A stretch of 64,000 nucleotides of DNA from Nocardia sp. SYP-A9097 (GTDB taxonomy: Bacteria > Actinomycetota > Actinomycetes > Mycobacteriales > Mycobacteriaceae): NCBI RefSeq assembly GCF_009649815.1, contig NZ_WJIC01000019.1:62001-126000 (forward strand). The letters run 5' to 3'. The position numbers were made by a program, and so were the translations under genes. Below the pieces are notes generated by a model, which did not search any database, was not told the DNA's origin, and saw only the letters and a list, made by a program, of their open reading frames with translations. This document shows positions 34,727-43,135 of this stretch, in pieces; position 1 is the first letter of the stretch, and each line of letters starts with the position of its first letter.

Positions 34727-35158
34727 GTGGGTTCCTATCGGTCCAACGATGGTGCGCTGACCTTCATGGTCCGCAAGGTCTGGTTGACCATGCGCGCGGC
34801 AATCGGCGAGGAGCTCAAGGCTTTCGGACTCTCCACCTCGCAATACGCCACCCTGCTGATGACCGATCAGCATCCGGGCATGTCGGTCGCGGATATCGCG
34901 CGCGAGGTGGCCAGCACCCGCCAGGCCGCCAATGAAATGGTCGGCGGCCTGGAACAGGCCGGCCTGATCGAACGGCAGCCACACCCCACGGATCGGCGCA
35001 CACACCGGATTCAAATCACCGACGAGGGGCGAAAGACGTTGGCGGCGGCCCGAATCGCCGTCGCCAACCGAGAAGCCGAATTGGAGGCCGGGTTCACCCC
35101 GGCACAGGGCGCGGCGATTCGCGACTGGCTCGAAGGAATCGCCGAAGCCTGCCGCTGA
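34727..35158 (+). CDS. MarR-family transcriptional regulator
   Basis: 143 residues from a GTG. The winged helix is MSVADIAREVASTRQAANEM then GLIERQPHPTDRRTHRIQIT, the MarR wing with DxRxxxxxLT-like spacing. It is divergent from the DHA2 pump and probably represses it and itself until a ligand binds. Confidence 0.9.
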   Translation: MGSYRSNDGALTFMVRKVWLTMRAAIGEELKAFGLSTSQYATLLMTDQHPGMSVADIAREVASTRQAANEMVGGLEQAGLIERQPHPTDRRTHRIQITDEGRKTLAAARIAVANREAELEAGFTPAQGAAIRDWLEGIAEACR

Positions 35159-36400
35159 TCAGCGCACAGAACGAATCGGCGCGACGGCGAGCGCGCCCAG
35201 CACCGAGAGCAGACCACCGAGAATGAAGAGCGAGGAGTATCCGACCAGGCTGACCACCGCCGACGCCACGAACGGTCCGAGAATCTGCGGGCCCGCACTG
35301 GCGATATTCAGCACACCCATATCGCGGGCGGCATCCTCGGCCTTGGGCAGCACCATGGTGACCAGGGCGGTGTCCACGGCCATGAAGCAGCCGAAGGCCA
35401 AGCCGTTGAGCGCGGTGAAGGCGAGCATGCCGCCCCAGGTCGGACTGAAGACCGGAATCAGCAGCGCCACCGCCGCCAGCACCGAAGAGACCGCCACGAA
35501 GGGTTTGCGGCGGTCCAGCCGGTCGGACAGGACACCGCCGACCACCGTCGAAAGGGTCATTCCCACAGCGGAAATGGGCGCGAGGTAGGCCACCGCGGTA
35601 GCGGGCTTCATCCCCTCCGGCAGCCGAATATGGTCCTGCAGAATGTAGAGCTGGTAGCCGACCACACAGAAGTAGCCGAGTACGAGCAGGGCGCGGCCGA
35701 TGAACGCCCAGCGGAAGTCGTGCTCGCGCAACACACTCAGGAACGCGGTGGCCTGATCACGCAGGGGCGCGGCCTTTTTGGGTGGCATCCGCTGTTCACG
35801 CGCACCGGCGGTGAATACCACCGCGGCGACGCCGACCAGCACACCCAGGGCGAGATAGCCGATGCCGTAATGGTCGGAGGCGACCGAGGCCAGCACCACG
35901 CCGACCACCGTACCCAGCGGAATGCCGAGACCGACTGCCGCCGAGGCTATTCCACGGCGCTCCCGCGGTACTCGATCCGGTACGACCGAGGTGATGGCGG
36001 CCTGATAGACATTCATGACCGCCTGCCCGATACACCAGGCGATGGCCACCAGCAGCACCGTACGCACACTGCCGAGCAGCGCCATGGCGGCGATCGAGCT
36101 CAGGCCGGCGGCGAGAATCCACGGATTTCGGCGCCCGGAGCGATCCGAGAGCGCACCCGCGACCGGATTGAACACGGTAGCGAAGACCGCCGCGATACCC
36201 GCGACCAATCCGAGATTGGCGACCTTGTTCGCCGGATCGATGTGCTCGATCTGCAAGGGCAGCAGCACGCCGCCGACGCCGGAGTACAGCGCGTACATCG
36301 CGGCATTGCCGACGAACAGCAGAGGCAGTAGTCCCTTGGTGGGAGCATTTGCCGCAGAAGGGGTTTCGCCGACCGAAAGGTCGGCGTCAGAGTTGACCAC
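35159..36400 (-). CDS. MFS transporter, 12 TMS
   Basis: 413 residues. Motif A-like GALSDRSGRRNPWILAAG and GGVLSDRLDRRKPFVAVSSV lie in the two halves. The layout resembles sugar or glycoside transporters of the MFS (GPH-like). It lies 166 bases behind the GH3 beta-glucosidase gene on the same strand, with a terminator between, so it may still serve the same substrate as a separate unit. Its end meets the convergent MarR gene without a gap. Confidence 0.85.
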   Translation of the reverse strand: MVNSDADLSVGETPSAANAPTKGLLPLLFVGNAAMYALYSGVGGVLLPLQIEHIDPANKVANLGLVAGIAAVFATVFNPVAGALSDRSGRRNPWILAAGLSSIAAMALLGSVRTVLLVAIAWCIGQAVMNVYQAAITSVVPDRVPRERRGIASAAVGLGIPLGTVVGVVLASVASDHYGIGYLALGVLVGVAAVVFTAGAREQRMPPKKAAPLRDQATAFLSVLREHDFRWAFIGRALLVLGYFCVVGYQLYILQDHIRLPEGMKPATAVAYLAPISAVGMTLSTVVGGVLSDRLDRRKPFVAVSSVLAAVALLIPVFSPTWGGMLAFTALNGLAFGCFMAVDTALVTMVLPKAEDAARDMGVLNIASAGPQILGPFVASAVVSLVGYSSLFILGGLLSVLGALAVAPIRSVR

Positions 36401-36500
36401 GGTGAAATCCAGGGTGTGAGAGAAAGCGTGGAAATGAAGTTCGCCGCGGCTTCATTGAGGACAATCGTCGCGAAGATCCCCCGCCCCCGGTCCCGCCCCA

Positions 36501-36539
36501 CCTCGTCATCCCGGGAGGTTCGCGGCCGGGATGACGAGG
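36501..36539 (-). terminator. Hairpin terminator after the GH3 gene
   Basis: CCTCGTCATCCCGG (36501-36514) and CCGGGATGACGAGG (36526-36539) form a perfect 14-bp stem with an 11-base loop, directly downstream of the beta-glucosidase stop. Confidence 0.65.
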
Positions 36540-36566
36540 GGAGCTCGCCGGTTGGATGGGGGTGTC

Positions 36567-38948
36567 TCAGCTGATTTCTGCGGTGAGTGGCAGTGCGGTT
36601 ACCGAGGTGCCGATGTGCAGGGTGAACGCGCCCGGTTCGACGGCCCAGCCCTGTTCGGTCCAGTGCTCGAAGGAGCGCTGCGGCAATTCGATGGTGGCGG
36701 TGACGGTTTCGCCCGCACCCGCCTCGACCGCGGCGAAGCCCGAGAGCCAGCGCACCGGGCGGTCGATGGCGCTGTCCTCACGGGACAGGTACGCCTGCAC
36801 CACCTGACGGCCCGAACGCTCGCCGATATTGCGGACGGTGACGGTTGCGGTGCGACCGCTCACCGTCAGGTCCACCAGCTCCCAGCTGGTGTAGCCGAGG
36901 CCGTGGCCGAACGGATACGCCGGGGCCACACCGGATTTCAGCCAGGCACGGTAGCCGATGTGAATACCCTCGGTGTACGGCAGCGAGTTGTCGGCGGCGG
37001 GCTTGGTGTCCAGCACCGGCACATCGGCCATGACCTTGGGCCAGGTGGTGGGCAGGCGGCCACCGGGTTCGGTGGCGCCGGTGAGCACATCGGCGAGCGC
37101 ATCGCCGAACTCCTGACCCGGGAACCACGAAAGCAGCACGGCGGCAACATCATCGCGCCACGGCATCTCCACCGGCGCACCGGAATTCACCACCACGATG
37201 GTGCGCGGGTTCACCGCTGCCACCGCCGCCACCAGCTCATTCTGGCGACCGGGCAGCGCGAGATCCTTGCGGTCGTAACCCTCGGATTCGATCTGCTCGG
37301 TGGTACCGACCACGACCACCGCGACCTCGGAGTTGCGCGCCAATTCCACTGCGGCGGCGAACTCCTCGTCGACGGAGCGGCGCGGGCGGCCGATACCGAA
37401 GGTGATGCCCATGGCGGGCAGGCCCTTGTCGAGGGCGGGAACCAGCTCGATGAGCACATCGATCTCCTCACCCTCGGCGAGGGTGCGGGTGACCCAGCGC
37501 TGCGGCGGGCTCAGCAGCATCTCGACCGGATCGCCGCCCTCGGGGAAGACGGTCTCGCTGAGCACGGTCTCGCCGTTGATCTCCAGGCGCAGCGTGCCGA
37601 CGCCCGCGTAACCGATCCGCCACTCCCCCGCCTCATCGGCGCGCAGGCGGCCACGCACCTCGAAGGACTTGGCCTGCATGGCGTACGGCGTACCGAACAG
37701 CATGAGGGTGCCGGCGGTGCGGTGCTCGGAATCCAGCACGGTCTCGCCGTCGAGGAAGCGCAGGTTCACGCCCGGGGTGCCGGTCTCCGGATCGGTGACC
37801 AGATCCAGCGGCACCGCGATCATATTCTCGTTGAGATGCACGCCCGGCGTGTACACCACCGGCAGCACCTCGCGCAGCCCCTGCAACGGTGAAGTCGTAT
37901 GCGACGGAACGACTGTCGCGCTACCACCACCACCGAAGCGCGGCTCGGCGGCGGCCGCGCCCAGCAGAGCGACCTGGGCGGGCTTGCCCAGCGGCAGCAC
38001 ACCGTCATTGGCGGCCAGCACCATGGCCTTGGCGGCGGCATCGCGGACCAGCCGGCGCGCGGTCTCATCGGTGAAAGCCGGTGTCTGCTGCGGGGTTCCG
38101 TTCAGCGCGCCCACGCGCTGCGCGAATCGCAGTATGCGACGGACCTTTTCGTCGATGGCGGCCTCGGGCACCTCACCCTTGCGGACGGCCTCGACCAGCG
38201 GCGCGGCCCAGAGTTCCCACGGGCCGGGCATGGCCAGGTCGGTGCCCTTGGCGGCACCTTCGGTGGAGCGCACCGCGGTCCAGTCCGAGACCACCACACC
38301 GTCGAAGCCCCACTCGCCCTTCAAAGGCTCGTCCAGCAGCGGGTTTTCGGTCATGGTGACGCCATTGACGGAGTTGTACGCGTCCATGATCATCCACGCG
38401 CCGGCCTCCACCGAGCGCTCGAACGGGTACAGGTACAGCTCGCGCAGCGTGCGATCGTCGACAATCGCGTCGGCGGTGAAGCGCTCGGTCTCGGAGTCAT
38501 TGGCCACGTAATGCTTGGGGCACGCGCTGACGCCGTGATCCTGTACGCCGGTCACATAGGCGGCAGCCATCTCACCGGTGAGCATCGGGTCCTCGGAGAA
38601 GCATTCGAAATGCCTTCCGCCGAGCGGGGATCGGTGCAGATTGATGGTCGGTCCGAGTACCGCATACACATTCTTGCGGCGCGCTTCGGCGGCGATGAGC
38701 CCGCCGATCTCGGCGAGCAGATCGCGATCCCAGGTGGCACCGAGGGCGGAGCCGGACGGCAGGCTGACCGAGGGGTCGCGCTCATCCCAGGTCTCACCGC
38801 GCACACCGGAGGGGCCGTCGGAGACGGGCATCTCGGTCAGGCCGATGCTCTCATCGCCCGCGAAGCGGAAGATATTTGACCCGGAGATGAGCCGGATCTT
38901 GCCCTCCAGATCCAGCTTGGCGAGCAGATCTTCGATGTAATCGGTCAT
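36567..38948 (-). CDS. Glycoside hydrolase family 3 beta-glucosidase with PA14-like insert
   Basis: 793 residues. The N-terminal GH3 barrel contains the nucleophile in GVVVSDWTAVRST, with substrate-site motifs such as KHYVANDSETERF. The C-terminal GH3 domain is split by a PA14-like insert at about 390-500 (FEVRGRLRADEAGEWRIGYA). It then resumes with VVVGTTEQIESEGYDRKDLA, where the acid/base Glu is expected, and a fibronectin-III-like end. It hydrolyses beta-glucosides; absence of a signal peptide implies a cytoplasmic enzyme acting on imported substrate. Its ATG overlaps the stop of the upstream hydrolase. Confidence 0.9.
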   Translation of the reverse strand: MTDYIEDLLAKLDLEGKIRLISGSNIFRFAGDESIGLTEMPVSDGPSGVRGETWDERDPSVSLPSGSALGATWDRDLLAEIGGLIAAEARRKNVYAVLGPTINLHRSPLGGRHFECFSEDPMLTGEMAAAYVTGVQDHGVSACPKHYVANDSETERFTADAIVDDRTLRELYLYPFERSVEAGAWMIMDAYNSVNGVTMTENPLLDEPLKGEWGFDGVVVSDWTAVRSTEGAAKGTDLAMPGPWELWAAPLVEAVRKGEVPEAAIDEKVRRILRFAQRVGALNGTPQQTPAFTDETARRLVRDAAAKAMVLAANDGVLPLGKPAQVALLGAAAAEPRFGGGGSATVVPSHTTSPLQGLREVLPVVYTPGVHLNENMIAVPLDLVTDPETGTPGVNLRFLDGETVLDSEHRTAGTLMLFGTPYAMQAKSFEVRGRLRADEAGEWRIGYAGVGTLRLEINGETVLSETVFPEGGDPVEMLLSPPQRWVTRTLAEGEEIDVLIELVPALDKGLPAMGITFGIGRPRRSVDEEFAAAVELARNSEVAVVVVGTTEQIESEGYDRKDLALPGRQNELVAAVAAVNPRTIVVVNSGAPVEMPWRDDVAAVLLSWFPGQEFGDALADVLTGATEPGGRLPTTWPKVMADVPVLDTKPAADNSLPYTEGIHIGYRAWLKSGVAPAYPFGHGLGYTSWELVDLTVSGRTATVTVRNIGERSGRQVVQAYLSREDSAIDRPVRWLSGFAAVEAGAGETVTATIELPQRSFEHWTEQGWAVEPGAFTLHIGTSVTALPLTAEIS

Positions 38949-39796
38949 GCCAGTTCCTTCCAGAAGCTCACCAGATCGGCCGTTACCTGCGCGGGGACAT
39001 CCTCGTTCGGCACATGGCCGATACCCGGGTACACCGCGGTCCTAGCCTGCAACTGTCGAGCGAATTTCTCATGGACCTCGGGGTCCCACAGATCGTTCGT
39101 GTCGCCGTACGCGACCAGCAGCGGCACCCCGGCATCGCGCAGCACGGCCGGATCGGCCAGCGGCGGCGCCTCCATGCACTTGAGAATGCCGAGGAGGTTC
39201 GCCTGCTTGGTCCGCAGGATGCGGTTGTGCAGGAATTCGCCGCGCTCGGGCGAGGGCGTCTGCCCGGCGGCGTCCATGGCGGCGCTCATCTGCTGCCAAA
39301 GGAATTCCGGCCCAGCGGATTCCACCACCTGCGCCACCATCTGCGGCGGCGGGAATTTGATGTCCTCGACCGAGGACGGGCCCGACGCGATCAGGGTGAA
39401 GCTGCGGAATCGGGCGGGCGTCTCGACCACGGTGACGCGGGAGACGTAGCCGCCGAAGGAGTGCCCGACCAGGTGCACGGGCGCGTCCGGCGAGATCTGA
39501 TCGACAACCCCGTGCAGGTCACCGACGAAGTCGGCCATGGTGTAGCCGGAGATATCGTCCGGCCCCTCGGACTGCCACTGGCCCCGCTGGTCGTACGCGA
39601 CCGCGCGATAGCCGGCCGCCGCGAGCAGCGGGAGCATGAATTCGAAGTCTTCCTTGGAGCCGGTGAAGCCCGGAACCAGCACCACGGTGCCGAGGTTCGG
39701 CGTATCGGCGGACGGGTTCACCTCCCATCCGGCGAGCGCACCCGCGCCACCCCGCAGCGTGATCGATTCGATCGGCGTCTCGGTGCCCTGAGTCAT
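38945..39796 (-). CDS. Alpha/beta hydrolase
   Basis: 283 residues. VVLVPGFTGSKEDFEFMLPL, the nucleophile elbow HLVGHSFGGYVSR, an Asp in YGDTNDLWD and a His in PGIGHVPNEDV give the triad. Its stop overlaps the GH3 start (ATGA), so it is the first gene of that operon and may deacylate the same glycoside. The divergent TetR gene is its likely regulator. Confidence 0.88.
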   Translation of the reverse strand: MTQGTETPIESITLRGGAGALAGWEVNPSADTPNLGTVVLVPGFTGSKEDFEFMLPLLAAAGYRAVAYDQRGQWQSEGPDDISGYTMADFVGDLHGVVDQISPDAPVHLVGHSFGGYVSRVTVVETPARFRSFTLIASGPSSVEDIKFPPPQMVAQVVESAGPEFLWQQMSAAMDAAGQTPSPERGEFLHNRILRTKQANLLGILKCMEAPPLADPAVLRDAGVPLLVAYGDTNDLWDPEVHEKFARQLQARTAVYPGIGHVPNEDVPAQVTADLVSFWKELA

Positions 39797-39859
39797 CGGC
39801 TGTCCTTCCTCGCACGTCCTGAACGGCTGGCACGAGTGTGCCAGTGGACAACCAGTTTA

Positions 39860-39875
39860 CCGAGTGACTACTCGG
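39860..39875. promoter_or_regulatory. Palindrome between the alpha/beta hydrolase operon and TetR
   Basis: CCGAGT-GACT-ACTCGG, a perfect 6+6 inverted repeat in the 147-base divergent interval. This is a likely operator for the adjacent TetR protein. Confidence 0.5.
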
Positions 39876-39943
39876 CACTGTTACCGGTTCGTTATGCGAT
39901 GCTGTTTTTGCAGCTACCAGCCTTCGGACTACTGTCGCTCCTC

Positions 39944-40546
39944 ATGACGCCGCACCCCCAACGCCGGAGACGGGGCGAGGACCGCCGCGAGCAGATCATC
40001 GACCAGGCGCTCGAGAGTTTCGCCGAGAACGGCTATCACAACTCCTCGATCGCCGAGATCGCCGCGCGCTGCGGGCTCTCCCAGCCCGGCCTGCTGCACT
40101 ACTTCCCGAACAAGGCGGCGTTACTCTCGGCGGTCCTGGAATACCGCGACCGACTCGACTACGACCGCCTCGGCATGAGCCGGCAACTGCGCGGCAAAGA
40201 CGCACTGCAGCAACTGGTTCGGCTCGTCGAGCACAATATGCACGTACCCGGCCTGGTCCAACTGTTCACGGTCGTCACCAGTGAAGCGGTCACCCTCGAT
40301 CACCCCGCCCGGCACTGGGTGATCAATCGCTATCGAATCCTGGAGACCTACTTGGCGGGCGCACTCGAAGGTGGCATCGCGGACGGCACCTTCCGCCCCG
40401 ATATCGATACACCCGCCGTGGCCCGCCAGATCTCGGCCATGATGGACGGCCTGCAACTGCAATGGCTGCTGGACCCCGACCAGGTCGATATGGCCGAACT
40501 CTTCCGGACCTACATCGATGAGCTCACCACCCAGCTGTCGAGGTAA
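39944..40546 (+). CDS. TetR/AcrR family transcriptional regulator
   Basis: 200 residues from the ATG at 39944. The HTH is FAENGYHNSSIAEIAARCGL then SQPGLLHYFPNKAALLSAVL. The C-terminal ligand domain is typical. It is divergent from the alpha/beta hydrolase-GH3 operon and the candidate operator lies 70 bases upstream, so it probably controls both directions. Confidence 0.9.
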   Translation: MTPHPQRRRRGEDRREQIIDQALESFAENGYHNSSIAEIAARCGLSQPGLLHYFPNKAALLSAVLEYRDRLDYDRLGMSRQLRGKDALQQLVRLVEHNMHVPGLVQLFTVVTSEAVTLDHPARHWVINRYRILETYLAGALEGGIADGTFRPDIDTPAVARQISAMMDGLQLQWLLDPDQVDMAELFRTYIDELTTQLSR

Positions 40547-40574
40547 TCCTGTTGCCGCACACCGGAATCCGCCA

Positions 40575-41348
40575 CTACGACGACGAGGTGCGGATGACCG
40601 CGAAGCGCGCACCGAAAGGGTCGGCGAGTTTGGCGAAGCGGCCGACGCCCTCCAGATCGATCGGGGCCGAACGTACTTTGCCGCCGAGCTGCTCCGCCTT
40701 GGCCACTACCGTGTCCACGTCCTCGACCTCGAAATACGGTAGCCAGCACGAGCCTTCGGCCGATTCCACCGGATCCATATCGAGAGGCACTATGCCGCCG
40801 AACATGGCCTCCGTGCCGGTGTCCTTCGGATTCACCGTGGTGTATTCACCGCCGCCGGGCATGGGCACAATGAAGAAATCCTGTTCGAAGACGACGCGAT
40901 AGAAGTCGCGGGCGCCCTGCACATCCGGGGTGTAGAGCTCGATCCAGCTCAGGCTGCCGGGGTCGGCCACCATCTCCAGGCCCTTGTCGACGCCGGGCTG
41001 CCAGACCGCGAAGGGCACTCCCGTGGCGTCTCGGAAGTACGCGGTGCGGCCCAGGTCCATCACATCGGCGGGCTCGGCGAGGATCTCGCCGCCACCGGCG
41101 CGCACGGCCGCGGCGGTGGCATCGGCGTCGGCGGTCTGGAAATAGATGGTGAAGGCGGTCGGGGACTGTTCCACCGGAATGTTCATTCCGCCCGCGACGG
41201 TCCGGCCGTTCGACCGAAACATGCCGTAGCCACCGATTTCAGGTCCGCCGGGCAGGAAATCCCAGCCGAACAGGCCCGCGTAGAAGGCGGCCGCGCTCTC
41301 GATATCCGGCGTGCCCCAGATCGATCCAATTCGGGGAGCCGGTGACAT
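40575..41348 (-). CDS. VOC family protein, two domains
   Basis: 257 residues with two successive VOC units: GTPDIESAAAFYAGLFGWDF and ELYTPDVQGARDFYRVVFEQ. Mycobacterial relatives of this size are often labelled glyoxalase or hydroxylase without proven activity. It is divergent from the steroid-type flavoprotein gene, so the KstR box at 41439 could also affect it. Confidence 0.85.
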   Translation of the reverse strand: MSPAPRIGSIWGTPDIESAAAFYAGLFGWDFLPGGPEIGGYGMFRSNGRTVAGGMNIPVEQSPTAFTIYFQTADADATAAAVRAGGGEILAEPADVMDLGRTAYFRDATGVPFAVWQPGVDKGLEMVADPGSLSWIELYTPDVQGARDFYRVVFEQDFFIVPMPGGGEYTTVNPKDTGTEAMFGGIVPLDMDPVESAEGSCWLPYFEVEDVDTVVAKAEQLGGKVRSAPIDLEGVGRFAKLADPFGARFAVIRTSSS

Positions 41349-41438
41349 AACGGGTAGTGAGCACGAGAATTCCTCTCAGGTCCGTTTTCAGGTCCGCAGA
41401 AAATTCTTCTCCACCCTACGCGAATGGCACCCGTGAAC

Positions 41439-41452
41439 TAGAACACGTTATA
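41439..41452. promoter_or_regulatory. KstR-type operator
   Basis: TAGAACACGTTATA matches TnnAACnnGTTnnA, the published binding motif of the cholesterol-catabolism repressor KstR, at every fixed position. The symmetry extends outward as AACTA...TAGTT, giving an imperfect 20-base palindrome at 41436-41455. It lies 58 bases upstream of the flavoprotein start and 91 bases from the divergent VOC start. Confidence 0.7.
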
Positions 41453-41509
41453 GTTCAGTCCGCTTGGCATCCGACGCCGGCAATCTCATTCGGGAAGGTG
41501 GTCGCAGCG

Positions 41510-43114
41510 GTGCGGACCTGGGATTCTTCGGCCGATATCGTTGTCGTGGGGTACGGCGGCGCGGGTGTGGCGGCGGCGCTGGCCGCACGAGAATCCGGAG
41601 CCGATGTACTGGCCCTGGACCGGTTCCTCGGCGGCGGCGCCACCGCACTGTCCGGCGGCATCGTGTACGCCGGCGGTGGTACCTGGGTGCAGCGCGCGGC
41701 GGGGGTGCAGGACGATGTCGAGAATATGCTCGCTTACCTGCGCGCGGAGGTCGGCGATGCGGTGAGCGAGCAGACGCTGCGGCGATTCTGTGAGGGCTCG
41801 ACGGCCATGATCGATTGGCTCAGCTCGCACGGGGTGCCGTTCCAGCCATCGCTGTGCCCGTACAAGACCTCGTATCCGACCGATGAGCATTACCTGTACT
41901 ACTCGGGTAGCGAAAACTCCGGTGGCTTCCGGGAATTGGCGACACCGGCGCAGCGCGGGCATCGCGCGCACGGGCGGGGCGTCTCGGGCAAGAAACTGTT
42001 CGGGCCGCTGGCGGCCTCGGCGGCCCGGCACGGGGTTCGGGTCCAAACCGGTACCCGGGCAACCAGACTCGTCATCGAGGACGGCCGGGTCGTCGGAGTC
42101 GAAGCGATCACGCTGCGCGATGCGCCCGCGAAGGTGCTCCGGCGGTTCGCGGCACTGGCCAAGATTTCCGCGAAACCCGGTGTCTACCACCCGGGTCTGC
42201 GCAACGCGGTCGGCAAACTGATGGATCGGATCGAAGCGCGTTACGGCACGCCGGTACGCATCGAGGCACGTACGGGTGTCATTCTCACCACCGGCGGATT
42301 CATCGCCAACGGCACGATGGTCGGGCAACACGCACCGAATTACCCATGGGCAGAGGGCCTTCCGCTCGGGACCGCCGGTGACGACGGCAGCGGTATCACC
42401 ATGGCGCAGGCCGCCGGCGCGGCCATCGGCAAGATGGACGCCATCTCGACCTGGCGGTTCATCGCGCCGCCGAGCGCGTTCTTCGGTTCCATCGCGGTGG
42501 ATGCCAATGGCCAGCGCATGCTCGACGAATCCCGCTACGGTGCGGCCATGGGCGCGGCCATTGCCACCAGCCCGGGCAATCGGGCGTGGTTGCTGGTGGA
42601 CGCGGAGCTGATGGCCGAATCGCAGCGGCAACTCGGCGGACAGTCGGTGTGGTTCCAGCGCATGCAGACCGAGCGGCTCATGCGGGTCAAGCCCATCACC
42701 GGAAACACCATCGAGGATGTGGCGGCGCGGGCCGGCATCGAACCCGCGGCGCTGCGCAAGACCGTGGACGCGCACAATCGCGCCATCGAGCAGAATCTTC
42801 CGGACCCGATGGGCAAACCGGCCGATATCCGCAAGCCGATTCGCACGGGACCGTATGCGCTGCTGGATATTTCATTCAAGGCGCGACTGACGTATCCGAT
42901 GCCCATGCTGACCCTGGGCGGGCTGCTGGTGGATGAGGACACCGGCGCGGTGCGCACCGCGGACGGCGGCACCATTCCGGGATTGTTCGCGGCGGGACGG
43001 GCAGCCGTCGGAGTCTGCTCCAACTCCTATGTGAGCGGTTTGTCGCTGGCCGACTGCATCTTCTCCGGGCGTCGCGCCGGAGCGCACAGCGTGCAGGTGA
43101 ACAGCGCGCTCTGA
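41510..43114 (+). CDS. KstD/fumarate-reductase-type FAD-binding steroid dehydrogenase-like protein
   Basis: 534 residues from the GTG at 41510 (GTG at 41498 is also possible). The N-terminal dinucleotide fold is ADIVVVGYGGAGVAAALAAR. LDRFLGGGATALSGGIVYAG and the C-terminal NSYVSGLSLADCIFSGRRAG are typical of 3-ketosteroid delta-1-dehydrogenase and fumarate reductase flavoproteins. The perfect KstR box upstream supports a steroid substrate. The exact bond reduced or oxidised is not determined. Confidence 0.8.
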   Translation: MRTWDSSADIVVVGYGGAGVAAALAARESGADVLALDRFLGGGATALSGGIVYAGGGTWVQRAAGVQDDVENMLAYLRAEVGDAVSEQTLRRFCEGSTAMIDWLSSHGVPFQPSLCPYKTSYPTDEHYLYYSGSENSGGFRELATPAQRGHRAHGRGVSGKKLFGPLAASAARHGVRVQTGTRATRLVIEDGRVVGVEAITLRDAPAKVLRRFAALAKISAKPGVYHPGLRNAVGKLMDRIEARYGTPVRIEARTGVILTTGGFIANGTMVGQHAPNYPWAEGLPLGTAGDDGSGITMAQAAGAAIGKMDAISTWRFIAPPSAFFGSIAVDANGQRMLDESRYGAAMGAAIATSPGNRAWLLVDAELMAESQRQLGGQSVWFQRMQTERLMRVKPITGNTIEDVAARAGIEPAALRKTVDAHNRAIEQNLPDPMGKPADIRKPIRTGPYALLDISFKARLTYPMPMLTLGGLLVDEDTGAVRTADGGTIPGLFAAGRAAVGVCSNSYVSGLSLADCIFSGRRAGAHSVQVNSAL

Positions 43115-43135
43115 GCTGCCGGTGCGGTTCTCGGT

